Below, piece by piece: positions 1 through 10,153 of a stretch of 64,000 bases of DNA (the first letter of the stretch is position 1; each line of letters opens with the position of its first letter). Source of the stretch: Chromatiales bacterium (GTDB lineage: Bacteria; Pseudomonadota; Gammaproteobacteria; Steroidobacterales; GCA-2729495); NCBI GenBank assembly GCA_016789845.1, contig JAEUQA010000078.1:37140-101139 (forward strand), written 5' to 3'. Both the position numbers and the translations under genes were made by a program. The notes under the pieces are model-generated. The model made no database searches. It saw only the letters and a program-made list of their open reading frames with translations, and was not told the DNA's origin.

Positions 1-1265
1 CAGCCCGGGCGGGCCAGCTCCGCCGCCTTGCTGACGGCGGCACGCATGTCGGCAACGAGGTGTACCGGGCAGACGCCGGCCAGGGCGGCGGCCAGCAGTT
101 CCCGGTCGCGGCCGAGCAGCACGGCGGCGCTCTCCCTGCCCCGCAGGGCGGCGGCGATGGCTTCGAAGCTCGCGCCCTTGCCGTCGCCACCGGCGATGAG
201 GACGAGGGGGCCAGCCACGCCGCCGATGCTGGTGGCGGCCGAGCCCACGTTGGTGGCCTTGGAGTCGTCGATCCAGGCGACGCCATTCCGCCGGGCCACG
301 AGTGCCATCCGGTGCGGCAGCGGCCGGTAGCCACGGAGGCCCGGCAGCAGGTCATGCAGGCCGACCCCGGTTGCCGAGCAGAGCGCGAGCGCCGCCAGGG
401 CATTCGACACGTTGTGCCGCCCGGTAACCGGGAGTTCGGCAACCGGCAGCAGCGGGTCCGTGCCCCGGGCCAGCCAGTGGCCATCGCGCCGTTCCAGCAC
501 GCCGAAGTCCTGGCCGGCAGGCGCGCCGAGGCCGAAGCCCACCAGCGGGGTTCCCGGCGGCACGAGCGCCGCAAGCTCGGGCAGGTCCCGGTTCACGACG
601 GCGAGGCCGCAGCGGGCATAGATGCGAGACTTGGCGGCTGCGTAGGCGGCCATGTCGCCGTGGATGTCCAGGTGGTCGGGCGTGATGTTCAGCACGACGG
701 CGGACGCGGTGGGCACCGGCCCACTCCGCTCGAGCTGGAAGCTGGACAGCTCCAGCACGTAGTGCCGCACGCCGGGCGCCAGCAACTCGAGCGCTGGCGT
801 GCCGAGATTGCCGCCGACGGCGGCGGGCACGCCGGCGCCGGCCAGCATGGCGCCGACCATGGAGGTCACCGTGCTCTTGCCGTTCGAGCCGGTGATCGCG
901 GTGATGGGAGCGGCCGCCTCGGCCACGAACAGGTCGATGTCGCTCAGCACCGGGATCCCCCGCTGGCGCGCGTCGGCCAGCACCGGGAGGCGGAGGTCCA
1001 CGCCCGGCGACACCAGGACGCGATCGACGCCGGCCGGAACGGTCGCCGGCGGGCCACCCGCCAGGACCTCCGCGCCCGGCATGGCAGCGCGGATGGCCGC
1101 CATGCCGGGCGGCAACGCACGGGTGTCCGCGAAGATCGCCCGGGCGCCCCGGCCGGCAAGGAAGCGCGCGCAGGACACGCCCGTGCTGCCCATGCCGAGC
1201 ACGAGCGCGACGCCGCCAGCCCGGGAGGCGGGTGGCGTGGTCGCGTCGGTGCGGGCAGCGGCCAT
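1..1265 (-). CDS. murD: MurD, UDP-MurNAc-L-Ala:D-Glu ligase (partial, C-terminus off window)
   Basis: Cytoplasmic ATP-dependent ligase that adds D-glutamate to UDP-MurNAc-L-alanine in peptidoglycan precursor synthesis. Reading leftwards from an ATG at 1265 there is an N-terminal nucleotide-binding loop (VLGMGSTGVSCARFLA), a Mur ATP-loop ITGSNGKSTV near residue 125, then LNITPDHLDIHG and a TGRHNVSNALAA segment, all in Mur-ligase order. The frame runs off the left edge with about 421 codons visible, so only the last few dozen residues are missing. The start lies 3 bp downstream of the mraY stop, consistent with translation as part of the dcw operon. High confidence in identity. Confidence 0.95.
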   Translation of the reverse strand, partial: MAAARTDATTPPASRAGGVALVLGMGSTGVSCARFLAGRGARAIFADTRALPPGMAAIRAAMPGAEVLAGGPPATVPAGVDRVLVSPGVDLRLPVLADARQRGIPVLSDIDLFVAEAAAPITAITGSNGKSTVTSMVGAMLAGAGVPAAVGGNLGTPALELLAPGVRHYVLELSSFQLERSGPVPTASAVVLNITPDHLDIHGDMAAYAAAKSRIYARCGLAVVNRDLPELAALVPPGTPLVGFGLGAPAGQDFGVLERRDGHWLARGTDPLLPVAELPVTGRHNVSNALAALALCSATGVGLHDLLPGLRGYRPLPHRMALVARRNGVAWIDDSKATNVGSAATSIGGVAGPLVLIAGGDGKGASFEAIAAALRGRESAAVLLGRDRELLAAALAGVCPVHLVADMRAAVSKAAELARPG

Positions 1266-1267
1266 CT

Positions 1268-2350
1268 TCATCGGATCTTCAGGCTCGAGAGGCCGACCAG
1301 CACGAGGATCACCGTGATGATCCAGAAACGGACGATCACGCGGGGCTCCGGCCAGCCCTTCAGCTCGAAATGGTGGTGGAGCGGCGCCATGCGGAAGATG
1401 CGCTTGCCGGTCATCTTGAAGGACGCCACCTGCATCATCACCGACACGGTTTCGGCCACGAAGATGCCGCCCATGATCAGCAGGACGACTTCCTGCTTGA
1501 CGATCACGGCCACGGCGCCCAGGGCACCACCGAGGGACAAGGCGCCGATGTCGCCCATGAAGACCTGCGCCGGGTAGGCGTTGAACCACAGGAAGCCCAG
1601 CCCGGCCCCGGCGAGGGCGGCGCAGAACACGAGCAGCTCACCCGCGCCCGCCACGTAGGGAATGCCCAGGTACCGGGCGAAGATGGCGTTACCCGCGACC
1701 CAGGCAAAGATCCCGAGGGCGCCACCCACCAGCACCGTGGGCATGATGGCGAGGCCGTCCAGGCCATCGGTCAGGTTCACGGCATTGCTGGAGCCCACGA
1801 TCACGAGGAAGACGAACGGAATGAACAGCCAGCCCAGGGGGATCAGCACGTCCTTCAGGTAGGGGATGAGCAGCGCCGTGGACTGGGGCGAATCGGCCCG
1901 CAGGTACAGGAGCACCCCCACGCCGATGGCCACCAGCGACTGCCAGAAGAGCTTCTCCCGGGCGGAGAGCCCCTTCGGATTGCGCAGGATCAGCTTGCGG
2001 TAATCATCGACGAAGCCCAGCAGCCCGTAAGCCGTGGTCACGCCCAGCACGATCCAGACGAAGATGCTGCGCAAGTCAGCCCAGAGCAGCGTGCTGACGA
2101 TGATGCCGAGCAGGATCAGCGTGCCGCCCATGGTCGGCGTGCCGGCCTTCTGCAGGTGGCTCTGGGGGCCATCGTCCCGCACGGTCTGGCCGATCTGCCG
2201 CTGGGTGAGCCGCCGGATCAGCGGCGGACCGAGCAGCAGCGATATCGCCAGCGCGGTGAGCGCGGCCAGGATGCCGCGCAGGGTGAGGTAGGTCAGCGCA
2301 TTGAAGCCGGAGACGAAGGGCCGCAGGTACTCGGCCAGCAGCAATAACAT
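1268..2350 (-). CDS. mraY: MraY, phospho-MurNAc-pentapeptide transferase
   Basis: Integral inner-membrane enzyme that moves phospho-MurNAc-pentapeptide from UDP onto undecaprenyl phosphate, forming lipid I. The 360-residue product matches the usual length and has about ten hydrophobic segments. Visible family signatures are the FVDDYRK motif near residue 115, [13 protein letters not shown] near 190 and the C-terminal [15 protein letters not shown] segment. The ATG overlaps the murF stop by one base, so the two are probably translationally coupled. Nothing unusual. Confidence 0.97.
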   Translation of the reverse strand: MLLLLAEYLRPFVSGFNALTYLTLRGILAALTALAISLLLGPPLIRRLTQRQIGQTVRDDGPQSHLQKAGTPTMGGTLILLGIIVSTLLWADLRSIFVWIVLGVTTAYGLLGFVDDYRKLILRNPKGLSAREKLFWQSLVAIGVGVLLYLRADSPQSTALLIPYLKDVLIPLGWLFIPFVFLVIVGSSNAVNLTDGLDGLAIMPTVLVGGALGIFAWVAGNAIFARYLGIPYVAGAGELLVFCAALAGAGLGFLWFNAYPAQVFMGDIGALSLGGALGAVAVIVKQEVVLLIMGGIFVAETVSVMMQVASFKMTGKRIFRMAPLHHHFELKGWPEPRVIVRFWIITVILVLVGLSSLKIR

Positions 2351-3744
2351 CAGTGCGCGCCTCCGCCAGCGGGTAACTCGCCGTTGAGAATTTTCACGAG
2401 TCGCTCGAGCCCGGCGCTGCGGGAGCCCTTCACGAGCAGGCGCACCTCCGGGGTGAGCGCCGGCTGGATCAGCTCCGCCAGCCTGAAGACATCGGCTGCC
2501 CAGTGGGCCCGGGGACCGAAACCCTCCGCCGCGTGCCGGGCCAGCGGGCCGACGGCGTAGAAGCGGTCGATGCCGCTCCGGGCTGCAAGCACGCCGACCT
2601 CCCGGTGCAGCTCGACCTCGGTGGGACCCAGCTCGCCCATGTCGCCGAGGACGAACCAGCGCTGCCCCGGGAGGCCGGCGAGGAAGCGGATCGCGGCGGC
2701 GACCGAGCCCGGGTTGGCGTTGTAGCTGTCGTCGTAGATGGTGCAGCCGGCCGGCCCCGGCTCAGGCTTCAGGCGACCCTTCACGTTGGCCATGCCCGCG
2801 AGACCGTCCCGCACGGCCTCCAGCGTGGCGCCGGCGGCGGTCGTCGCGGCGGCCGCGGCCAGCGCGTTCTGGATGTTGTGGCTGCCCGCCATCGGCAGGT
2901 CGATGGCCACCTCGCCCGCTGGCGAGACGATCCGGAACCGGAGCCCCAGCCCGTTGGTGGCCGCGACATCGACGGCCCGGAAGTCCGCATCGGGGGCCAG
3001 CCCGAAGGACCGGTACTGGAGGTCCTTGCCCAGGGCGCGCCAGTAGTCGTGGAAGGAGTCGTCCCGGTTCACGACGGCGACGGCACCAGGATCGAGCCCG
3101 GCGAACAGCTCGCCCTTCGCCTGCGCCACGTCCCGCACGGTGCCGCCGAAACCGCCCAGGTGGGCCGGACCAGCGTTGGTGATGACGCCCACGGTGGGCC
3201 GGGCGATGCGGGTCAGCAGCCCGATCTCGCCCTTCGCGCTCGCGCCCATCTCGATCACGGCCGCCCTGTGCGACTCGCGGAGCCAGAGCAGCGTGATCGG
3301 GACGCCGACGTGGTTGTTCAGGTTGCCCCAGGTCGCCAGCACGCCACCGTCGTCGTCGGGCTGGCCCACGTGGGCGCGCATGATGGCGCTCATCATTTCC
3401 TTGAGCGTCGTCTTGCCGTTGCTGCCGGTGACCCCGAGGACCGGGATGGAAAAGCGCTGGCGCCAGGCCGAGGCCACCTCCTGCAGCGCCTTGCCCGCAT
3501 CGGGCACCACCACCTGGGGCAACGGCAGCGGCTGGGGGCTCTCCACCACCGCGGCGACAGCGCCCCGCTCCGCCGCCGTCACCACGAACGCCGCGGCGTC
3601 GTGCCGGACGCCGCGCAGGGCCACGAAGAGCTGGCCGGGCTCGATGCTGCGCGTGTCCGTGCTCACCGAGTCGAAGCCCACGTCGGCGCCGACGAGCCTG
3701 CCGCCCGCCGTCTCCGCGATCCAGGCGAGGGTGCCCATCGTCAT
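2350..3744 (-). CDS. murF: MurF, UDP-MurNAc-tripeptide:D-Ala-D-Ala ligase
   Basis: Adds D-Ala-D-Ala to the UDP-MurNAc tripeptide, the last cytoplasmic step of precursor synthesis. The 464-residue product starts [15 protein letters not shown]. It has the Mur ATP loop [13 protein letters not shown], the ALRGVRHDA substrate segment upstream of it, and the [11 protein letters not shown] motif typical of MurF near residue 330. The frame stays open upstream into murE sequence. The ATG at 3744 is chosen because it gives the normal N-terminus and a 4-bp ATGA overlap with the murE stop. Confidence 0.95.
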   Translation of the reverse strand: MTMGTLAWIAETAGGRLVGADVGFDSVSTDTRSIEPGQLFVALRGVRHDAAAFVVTAAERGAVAAVVESPQPLPLPQVVVPDAGKALQEVASAWRQRFSIPVLGVTGSNGKTTLKEMMSAIMRAHVGQPDDDGGVLATWGNLNNHVGVPITLLWLRESHRAAVIEMGASAKGEIGLLTRIARPTVGVITNAGPAHLGGFGGTVRDVAQAKGELFAGLDPGAVAVVNRDDSFHDYWRALGKDLQYRSFGLAPDADFRAVDVAATNGLGLRFRIVSPAGEVAIDLPMAGSHNIQNALAAAAATTAAGATLEAVRDGLAGMANVKGRLKPEPGPAGCTIYDDSYNANPGSVAAAIRFLAGLPGQRWFVLGDMGELGPTEVELHREVGVLAARSGIDRFYAVGPLARHAAEGFGPRAHWAADVFRLAELIQPALTPEVRLLVKGSRSAGLERLVKILNGELPAGGGAH

Positions 3745-5258
3745 GGGCTCCCGCCCTGCCCCGCCGGCCCGCTGGCGCCCAGCAAGGCGGCCCGCGCCAC
3801 CGCCACGTCGGAAAACGGCCGGCGCTCCCCGCCGGTCACCTGCACGGTCTCGTGGCCCTTGCCGGCAACGAGCACGGCGTCGCCGGGCCGGGCCAGGCGG
3901 ATCGCGCGGCCAATCGCCGCGGCCCGCTCGGGGACGACCTGGAGGCGCTCCAGGGAGGGCACGCCGCCGAGGATGTCCGCGATGATCTGCTGGGGGTCCT
4001 CGGTGCGCGGGTTGTCGTCGGTCACGATTACCCGGTCGGCACCGGCGACCGCCGCCTCGCCCATCGGCGCGCGCTTCCCCCGGTCCCGGTCGCCGCCGCA
4101 GCCGAACACGCACCAGACCTCGCCCGTGCAATGCTCGCGGACGGCGGCCAGCGCCTTGCGGAGCGCGTCGGGTGTGTGGGCGAAATCCACGAGCACGGCC
4201 GGTTGGCCGGGGGCGCCCGGGACCCGCTCCATGCGGCCGGGCGGTGCACCGCACTGGCCGAGCGCGTCGGCTACCCGGTCCAGGGGCCAGCCGGACCCGA
4301 GCAGGATCCCGGCGGCCACCAGCAGGTTCTCGGCGTTGAAACGGCCCCAGAGCGGGCTCTGCAGCCGCGCGCCCTGCCCGCCGCTCGACAGCTCGAGCAC
4401 GAGGCCGTCGGCTGCCGTCGCCACAACGGTCCCGGTGAGCATGGCGCCAGCTGCGCCCGCGAGCGTCACGCCCACGAGGCGGGTGCCTGCGGACAGGCGG
4501 TTGGCGAGCTCCCGGCCGAACGGATCGTCCAGGTTGATCACGGCCGTGCCGGCCCCCAGCGCGAACAGCCGCGCCTTGGCGGCGCCATACGCCGCCAGGT
4601 CGGCGTGATAGTCCAGGTGATCCCGCGAGAGGTTGGTAAACGCCACCGTGCCGAAGCGCACGCCGGCGACCCGCTCCTGGTCCAGGGCATGGGACGAGAC
4701 CTCGGCCACCACGTGGGTGGCGCCCTCGTCGGCCAGCTCGCGGAGCTGCCGGTGGAAGCTGATGCAGTCGGGCGTGGTCAGTTCGGCCGCGCGCAGCTGG
4801 CCATTCCGGCCGTGACCGAGGGTGCCGACGTAACCCGGGCTGCCGCCCAGGCGCGCGATGGCCTGCATGACCAGCCAGGCCGTGGTGGTCTTGCCGTTGG
4901 TGCCGGTGATGCCCGTGACGCTCACGGCCTCCGAGGGCCGCGCGAAGAAGCGGTTCGCCACCTCGCCGAGCTGTTCCCGCAACCGGGGCACGGCGAGGCC
5001 GGCCACGCCCGGCGGCAGTGCGGGGGCACGCAGGGCCGCGGCGGGTTCCCAGGCCACGGCGCCCACCCCGGCCCGCAGCGCGTCGCCGACGAAGTCGAGG
5101 CCATGCTGGCGCGTGCCGCGGCAGGCGATGAACAGCCCGTCGCGAACGGCGGTCCGGCTGTCCTGGGTGATGTCCACCACGTCCTGTGCCGGCACGTCCG
5201 TGACCAGGCCCTTGAACAGTGTTTGCAGATCCATGTCGCTTGCGCCGGCCAGGGTCAT
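3741..5258 (-). CDS. murE: MurE, UDP-MurNAc-L-Ala-D-Glu:meso-diaminopimelate ligase
   Basis: Adds the third stem-peptide residue. The 505-residue product contains ITGTNGKTTTAW (ATP loop, about residue 118), SRDHLDYH and, near the C-terminal domain, DDNPRTEDP. The DNPR tetrad is the established signature of MurE enzymes that use meso-diaminopimelate, so a Gram-negative-type peptidoglycan is implied. The ATG at 5258 overlaps the ftsI stop as ATGA; an internal ATG at 5234 (MDLQTL) is an alternative start. Confidence 0.96.
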   Translation of the reverse strand: MTLAGASDMDLQTLFKGLVTDVPAQDVVDITQDSRTAVRDGLFIACRGTRQHGLDFVGDALRAGVGAVAWEPAAALRAPALPPGVAGLAVPRLREQLGEVANRFFARPSEAVSVTGITGTNGKTTTAWLVMQAIARLGGSPGYVGTLGHGRNGQLRAAELTTPDCISFHRQLRELADEGATHVVAEVSSHALDQERVAGVRFGTVAFTNLSRDHLDYHADLAAYGAAKARLFALGAGTAVINLDDPFGRELANRLSAGTRLVGVTLAGAAGAMLTGTVVATAADGLVLELSSGGQGARLQSPLWGRFNAENLLVAAGILLGSGWPLDRVADALGQCGAPPGRMERVPGAPGQPAVLVDFAHTPDALRKALAAVREHCTGEVWCVFGCGGDRDRGKRAPMGEAAVAGADRVIVTDDNPRTEDPQQIIADILGGVPSLERLQVVPERAAAIGRAIRLARPGDAVLVAGKGHETVQVTGGERRPFSDVAVARAALLGASGPAGQGGSP

Positions 5259-6988
5259 GGCGTTCGGGAAGCCAGCTTGGTCAGGGGCTTCGCGGGCGCG
5301 GGATCGGCGGCGTCCGGCGGCACCGCCAGGATGCGCAGGGCGCCCGTGGCGACGGCGGAGAAGACCGGCGCCGCCACGTCGCCGCCGAAGTACTGACCGC
5401 CCCGGGGCTCGTCCACGACCACCACGATGACCAGGCGCGGCTCGCTCGCCGGAACGAGCCCGGCGAATACCGCCGTGTGCCGGTCGCCGGCGTAACCACC
5501 CGCTGCCACCTTGCGTGCCGTGCCGGTCTTGCCCGCGACCCGGTAACCCGTGACCGCGGCCTTGATGCCGGTGCCCTCCGTCGTGACGACCCTTTCCAGC
5601 ATGCTGACGACGCCGCGCGTGGTCTCCGGGCTGACGACCCGCCGCGCAATGGGCGGCTTGTCCACGCGCACGAGCGAGATGGGCCGGGACAGGCCGTCGC
5701 CGGCCAGCACTGCATAGGCCTGGGCCAGCTGCAGCGGGGTCATGGACAAGCCGTAGCCGTAGGCCATCGTGGCCTGGCCGATGGGCCTCCAGCCCTGGAA
5801 AGGCGGCAGCATGCCCGCCGACTCGCCCGGGAAGCCGCTCGCCGTCAGCCGGCCGGCGCCGAAGCGGCTCAGCGTGTTCCAGAGCATCTCCTTGTCCAGC
5901 TGCATCGCGATCTGCACGGCGCCGACGTTGCTGGACTTGGCCAGGATCATGGCCGGGTCCATGACGCCGTAGTTGTGCTTGTCCTCGATGGTCTTGTTAC
6001 CGACCCGGATGAAGCCCGGATTGGTGTCGATGCGGCTGCCCGGGTTGAAGCGGCCGCTCTCGAGCGCCGCCGCGACGATCAGCGGCTTGAACGTGGACCC
6101 CGGCTCCAGGATGTCCGTGATGGCCCGGTTGCGGAACCGCGCCGGGTCGATCTGGCTGCGATCGTTCGGGTTGAAGGCGGGCTGGTTGACGTCCGCCAGG
6201 ACTTCGCCCGTGCTGACGTCCAGCACGATGGCGGAACCGGAAACCGCGTTGTGCTTCTGGACGGCCGCCTTGAGCTCCCGGTAGGCGAGATACTGGATGC
6301 GCAGGTCGATGGCCGTGACGAGATCCCGGCCGGGGCTGGGCGGCTCGATGCTCTCCACGTCCTCGATGATGCGCCCGAGGCGGTCGCGCAGGACCTTCTT
6401 CTTGCCCGGCACGCCGTGCAGCCAGTTGTCGAAGGCCAGCTCGAGTCCTTCCTGGCCCTTGTCATCGATGTTGGTGAAGCCAAGCAGGTGGCCGGTCACC
6501 TCGCCCGCCGGGTAGTAGCGCCGGTACTCACGCAGCAGGTGCACGCCAGGTACCTGCTGCGCGTCGACCGCCGCGGCGGCTCCGGGATTCATGTGGCGCT
6601 TGAGGTAATAGAACTCCTTGCGGACGTTCCGCGTGAGCCGGGCCGTGAGCTCGCCGCTGTCGAGGTTCAGGGCCTTCGCCAGCCCCCGGATCCGGTCCGG
6701 CTCCGCGAGCAGCTGGGGCGGGTTCACCCAGACGCTGTCCACCGGGGTGCTGACGGCCAGCGGCTCGCCATTGCGGTCCTTGATGACGCCGCGGGTGGCC
6801 GACAGGGTGGCCACGCGCAGGTGCCGTGCGGCAGCCTGTTTGTTGAGGAAGTCGGTGTTGAAGACCTGCAGGTGCACGGCCCGGGCCACCAGGCCGCCGC
6901 CGGCCAGCACCAGGACGGCCGCCACGGTCCACAGGCGCAGGACGAAGCTGTGGTAGGCGGGTTTCGCGGCCCGTTCGACCGTGCTCAT
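5255..6988 (-). CDS. ftsI: FtsI (PBP3), septal peptidoglycan transpeptidase
   Basis: Class B penicillin-binding protein that cross-links septal peptidoglycan in the divisome. The 577-residue product has a single N-terminal membrane anchor (about residues 17-38), the PBP dimerisation region, and the three penicillin-binding motifs in order: STFK (Ser298, Lys301), SSN (352-354) and KTG (487-489). Length fits E. coli FtsI (588). It overlaps ftsL by 4 bp and murE by 4 bp, the compact dcw arrangement. Confidence 0.97.
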   Translation of the reverse strand: MSTVERAAKPAYHSFVLRLWTVAAVLVLAGGGLVARAVHLQVFNTDFLNKQAAARHLRVATLSATRGVIKDRNGEPLAVSTPVDSVWVNPPQLLAEPDRIRGLAKALNLDSGELTARLTRNVRKEFYYLKRHMNPGAAAAVDAQQVPGVHLLREYRRYYPAGEVTGHLLGFTNIDDKGQEGLELAFDNWLHGVPGKKKVLRDRLGRIIEDVESIEPPSPGRDLVTAIDLRIQYLAYRELKAAVQKHNAVSGSAIVLDVSTGEVLADVNQPAFNPNDRSQIDPARFRNRAITDILEPGSTFKPLIVAAALESGRFNPGSRIDTNPGFIRVGNKTIEDKHNYGVMDPAMILAKSSNVGAVQIAMQLDKEMLWNTLSRFGAGRLTASGFPGESAGMLPPFQGWRPIGQATMAYGYGLSMTPLQLAQAYAVLAGDGLSRPISLVRVDKPPIARRVVSPETTRGVVSMLERVVTTEGTGIKAAVTGYRVAGKTGTARKVAAGGYAGDRHTAVFAGLVPASEPRLVIVVVVDEPRGGQYFGGDVAAPVFSAVATGALRILAVPPDAADPAPAKPLTKLASRTP

Positions 6989-7263
6989 CGTGCCACCAGC
7001 TTCACGTCGTCGCCGGTCGGCGTCCGCATCGCCAGCCGCTCCCGGGCCAGGCGCTCGACGCGGGCGTGGTTGGCCTGGGTGCTCTGCTCGATCTGCAGCC
7101 GGCCCCAGTCCATCTCCAGCCGGTCGCGCTCGACCACCAGCGCCTGCAGCTCCACGAACAGCTTGCGGGACTTGTGCTTGGCATAGACGCTCGCCAGGGA
7201 CGAAACGAGCACGGCGCAGGCCAGGCCGGCGAAGATCGCGCGGGAGCGCTGGGCCGGCGTCAT
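6985..7263 (-). CDS. ftsL: FtsL, divisome membrane protein
   Basis: Small bitopic division protein that works with FtsB and FtsQ to activate FtsW-FtsI. The 92-residue product has one transmembrane helix (about residues 8-28) followed by a charged heptad-like region rich in Leu, Glu and Arg that suits a periplasmic coiled coil. Sequence similarity in this family is weak, so the call rests on size, topology and position between rsmH and ftsI. It overlaps both neighbours by 4 bp. Confidence 0.88.
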   Translation of the reverse strand: MTPAQRSRAIFAGLACAVLVSSLASVYAKHKSRKLFVELQALVVERDRLEMDWGRLQIEQSTQANHARVERLARERLAMRTPTGDDVKLVAR

Positions 7264-8186
7264 CGCTGTTTCTCCGCCGCCCGCAGCACCGCGCTCCGCG
7301 AGCGCGGGTTCCGCGCCACTTCCCCGTCGCTCGCGCGGACCGCGCGGGTGGTGAGCAGCGCCAGGTCCGGCAACGCCGAATCGGGCACCACCGGCAGCGC
7401 GCGGAGGGCCGGGTCGATCCGGGAATGGTCGCGGAGGAAGCGCTTCACGATGCGGTCCTCCAGCGAGTGGAAGCTGATGACGACCAGGCGGCCGCCCACG
7501 GCGAGGGCAGCACGGGCGGCGGCGAGGGCTGCCTCGAGCTCGTCCAGCTCGCGGTTGATGTGGATGCGGATGGCCTGGAAGCTGCGCGTGGCGGGGTGCC
7601 GGCCGGGCTCGCCCCGGACGACGCCCGCGATGATGTTCGCCAGCCGGGTGGTGGTGAGAATCGGCTCGGCCGCCCGGGCCGTGACGATGGCGCGGGCGAT
7701 GCGGCGGGATGCCCGCTCCTCGCCGTAGCGGTAGATGACGCCGGCAATCTCGTCCTCGTCGGCCGCATTGAGCCAGTCGGCGGCGGAGACGCCGCTGCCG
7801 GGGTCCATGCGCATGTCGAGGGGTCCGTCGGCCCGGAAGGCGAAGCCCCGGGCCGGGTCCTCGAGCTGGGGCGACGAGACGCCGATGTCGAGCAGGATGC
7901 CGTCCACGCGGCCCATCCGGCCCGCAGCGGCAAGCACTTCACCCAGGGCGGAATACGCGCTGTGCACGATACCGAACCGGGAGTCCTCCTCCTGCAGGGC
8001 GACAGCGACGGCCACGGCCTCCGGATCCCGGTCGAGGGCGAGCAGGCGGCCCCCGGGACCCAGCTGCTCGAGAATGGCGCGCGAGTGTCCCCCGCGCCCG
8101 AAAGTCCCATCGACATAGAAGCCGTCGGGCCGAATGGCCAGAAATTGCAGCACCTCGTCCTTGAGGACAGGTACATGTGAAACCAC
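7260..8186 (-). CDS. rsmH: RsmH (MraW), 16S rRNA m4C1402 methyltransferase
   Basis: SAM-dependent methyltransferase acting on the P-site region of 16S rRNA. The 308-residue product starts with the family-typical [10 protein letters not shown], followed by the SAM-binding segment [10 protein letters not shown] (about residues 28-37), [12 protein letters not shown] and a C-terminal [13 protein letters not shown]. The start is taken as GTG at 8186, since no ATG lies near the conserved N-terminus. The Shine-Dalgarno is weak (GGGGTG-like). It sits between mraZ and ftsL as in other gammaproteobacteria. Confidence 0.95.
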   Translation of the reverse strand: MVSHVPVLKDEVLQFLAIRPDGFYVDGTFGRGGHSRAILEQLGPGGRLLALDRDPEAVAVAVALQEEDSRFGIVHSAYSALGEVLAAAGRMGRVDGILLDIGVSSPQLEDPARGFAFRADGPLDMRMDPGSGVSAADWLNAADEDEIAGVIYRYGEERASRRIARAIVTARAAEPILTTTRLANIIAGVVRGEPGRHPATRSFQAIRIHINRELDELEAALAAARAALAVGGRLVVISFHSLEDRIVKRFLRDHSRIDPALRALPVVPDSALPDLALLTTRAVRASDGEVARNPRSRSAVLRAAEKQR

Positions 8187-8250
8187 CCCAACACCCCGCG
8201 CCTTTCATTGAGGACGCGTTTGTTCAACGTTCCCGGCGTCGTGCCCCGCC

Positions 8251-8706
8251 CTACAACGACAGCGATTCGAGTTCCGCCGGCAAGCCCGGACCGTCGCCAC
8301 CCTCGCCGGAGAGCCAGCTGTCACGGCGCTCGTTCCAGCGCTGCTCCGCCCACAGCTCGAACTTGTTGCCCTGCCCGATCAACATCACGTCACGTTCGAG
8401 GGCCGCGAAGTCGCGCAGCTCCCGCGGAATCAGCACGCGCCCGCTGCCATCCAGCTCCAGCTCGCTGGCATAGCCCACCATCAATCGCTGGAGGCGCCGG
8501 GTGCTCTGGTTGAAACTCGAGAGGCGCATCAACTTGCGCTCTATCTCTTCCCAGTCGGGCAGCGGGTACAGGAGCAGGCAGTGGTCCTGGTCCACCGTGC
8601 AGATCAGCTGGCCGTTGCACCGGGTGGCGAGCCGCTCCCGGTAGCGCACCGGAATGGCCAGCCGCCCCTTGGCGTCCAGGGTGATCTGGGTTGCCCCCCG
8701 AAACAT
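8251..8706 (-). CDS. mraZ: MraZ, DNA-binding regulator of the dcw operon
   Basis: Ring-forming AbrB/SpoVT-fold protein that binds the promoter of its own operon and represses it in E. coli. The 151-residue product begins [19 protein letters not shown], the first of the two tandem MraZ half-domains. The second, [18 protein letters not shown], follows at about residue 80. It is the first gene of the dcw operon, 64 bp upstream of rsmH. Three regularly spaced MraZ-type boxes lie just upstream (8726-8750). Confidence 0.96.
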   Translation of the reverse strand: MFRGATQITLDAKGRLAIPVRYRERLATRCNGQLICTVDQDHCLLLYPLPDWEEIERKLMRLSSFNQSTRRLQRLMVGYASELELDGSGRVLIPRELRDFAALERDVMLIGQGNKFELWAEQRWNERRDSWLSGEGGDGPGLPAELESLSL

Positions 8707-8725
8707 GGTTTTTGGGGCCTTTCAG

Positions 8726-8750
8726 CCCACGTTCTCCCACTACGCGCCAC
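8726..8750 (-). promoter_or_regulatory. MraZ-box operator, three repeats at 10-bp spacing
   Basis: On the minus strand three pentamers occur in phase: GTGGC (8750-8746), GTGGG (8740-8736) and GTGGG (8730-8726), each separated by 5 bp. This matches the published arrangement of MraZ target sites, TGGG-type repeats spaced by one helical turn. They lie between the predicted -10 element and the mraZ start, where bound MraZ would block transcription. A degenerate fourth copy (GTGTC, 8760-8756) overlaps the -10 region. Confidence 0.85.
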
Positions 8751-8758
8751 TTCGCGAC

Positions 8759-8787
8759 ACTATAGGTTTCACCTGTTCGAGCGTCAA
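8759..8787 (-). promoter_or_regulatory. Sigma-70 promoter of the mraZ (dcw) operon
   Basis: On the minus strand TTGACG (8787-8782) is followed after exactly 17 bp by TATAGT (8764-8759). Both hexamers match the sigma-70 consensus at five of six positions with ideal spacing. It points towards mraZ, whose start is about 53 bp downstream. Confidence 0.8.
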
Positions 8788-9022
8788 CCAAGCGCCGGAA
8801 AAAAAGTCGGCGCGACAGGCGCTTGGCATCGACCGCCGGTGGACTGGCGACAGGTCCAGGGACGCGGCGGGGGACAAATCATCGGCTTAGGGCCGCTTTC
8901 TCGGCCCGGTGTGCAATGCAACTGCCGGCGGGTTCGCAAGCGGCGGCGGGAGGCCGGTCACGACGGTGCGCGCAATTCGCGCAAATCCCACCCGGCCTGG
9001 CGCGTTGGGTATCGTGCCGGCC

Positions 9023-10153
9023 ATGCCGGAAACCCAGCGCCGCATCATTCACCTGGACATGGACGCCTTCTACGCGTCGGTGGAGCAGCGGGACGATCCG
9101 GCACTGCGGGGCCGGCCCGTGGCCGTGGGCGGCCCACCCGAGTCCCGGGGCGTGGTGGCGGCGGCGAGCTACGAGGCCCGGGCCTTTGGCGTGCGCTCGG
9201 CCATGCCCATGGCCCGGGCCCTGCGCCAGTGCCCGGATCTCGTCGTGGTGCGGCCCGACTTCCAGCGCTACCGGGAAGCCTCCCGGCGGGTCATGGACAT
9301 CCTGCGGTCCGCCACGCACCTCGTTGAGCCCCTCTCCCTGGACGAGGCCTACCTGGATGTCACCGAGAACCTGTGGGGCCAGCCCTACGCGACCGAGGTC
9401 GCGAGGGAACTGAAGCGCCGGATCCGGTCGGAGCTGGACCTGACCGCGTCGGCGGGCGTCGCGCCGAACAAGTTCCTGGCCAAGATCGCCTCGGGCTGGC
9501 AGAAGCCGGACGGGCTGACGGTGGTATCCCCCGGGCGGGTCGAGGCCTTCCTGCAGAAGCTCCCCGTCGAGGCCCTGTGGGGCGTGGGCCCGGTCACCGC
9601 GAAGAAGCTCCGGGGCATCGGCATCCAGCGCCTCGTGGACGTGCGGGCAGCGGACCCGGCGCTCCTGGCCGGGACCGTCGGCAGCCTGGCCGACTGGCTG
9701 CGGCGCCTGGCCCAGGGCGACGATCCCCGGGAGGTCACGCCGGACCGCCCCTGGAAGTCCGTCTCGGCGGAGACGACCTATGCCGCGGACCTGCGGGACC
9801 CGGCTGGGATCCATTCCGAGCTCGGGCGGCTCGCCGGGCGGGTGGCGGCCTCACTGCAGGCGAAGGCCCTCCGGGCCCGCACGGTCACCATCAAGGTGCG
9901 CTACGCGGATTTCTCCACCGTCACCCGCAGCCACACGGACGACATCCCGACCTGCGACGCGGGCGCGATCGGCCAGCGCGCCGTCCTGCTGCTCGGCCGG
10001 ACGGAGGCCGTCGCCCGGCCCGTCCGCCTGCTCGGCGTCGGCACCCACGGGCTGGTGGAGGACGGGACGGCAGCACCGGCCAGCGGCTGGCTGGCCCTGG
10101 ACGATCCCGTGGCCCCATCGGCCATCGGGGGTACTGGGCTATCCTCCGACTGA
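9023..10153 (+). CDS. dinB: DNA polymerase IV (Y-family, DinB)
   Basis: Error-prone translesion polymerase. The 376-residue product starts MPETQRRIIHLDMDAFYASVEQ, carrying the first catalytic aspartates, and has the second site SLDEAYLDV near residue 102. A helix-hairpin-helix region (VGPVTAKKLRGIGI) and a little-finger domain follow. The open frame extends upstream, but the ATG at 9023 gives the normal N-terminus. I looked for a LexA-type CTGT-N8-ACAG box upstream and saw none. Its TGA overlaps the ATG of the next gene. Confidence 0.95.
   Translation: MPETQRRIIHLDMDAFYASVEQRDDPALRGRPVAVGGPPESRGVVAAASYEARAFGVRSAMPMARALRQCPDLVVVRPDFQRYREASRRVMDILRSATHLVEPLSLDEAYLDVTENLWGQPYATEVARELKRRIRSELDLTASAGVAPNKFLAKIASGWQKPDGLTVVSPGRVEAFLQKLPVEALWGVGPVTAKKLRGIGIQRLVDVRAADPALLAGTVGSLADWLRRLAQGDDPREVTPDRPWKSVSAETTYAADLRDPAGIHSELGRLAGRVAASLQAKALRARTVTIKVRYADFSTVTRSHTDDIPTCDAGAIGQRAVLLLGRTEAVARPVRLLGVGTHGLVEDGTAAPASGWLALDDPVAPSAIGGTGLSSD

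Noticed and set aside
60..1577. Long plus-strand open frame opposite murD and mraY
   Set aside because: Arg/Gly/His/Ala-rich translation without any motif; typical antisense frame in GC-rich DNA opposite well-identified genes.
8890..9022. LexA (SOS) box for dinB
   Set aside because: No CTGT-N8-ACAG palindrome or close variant found upstream.
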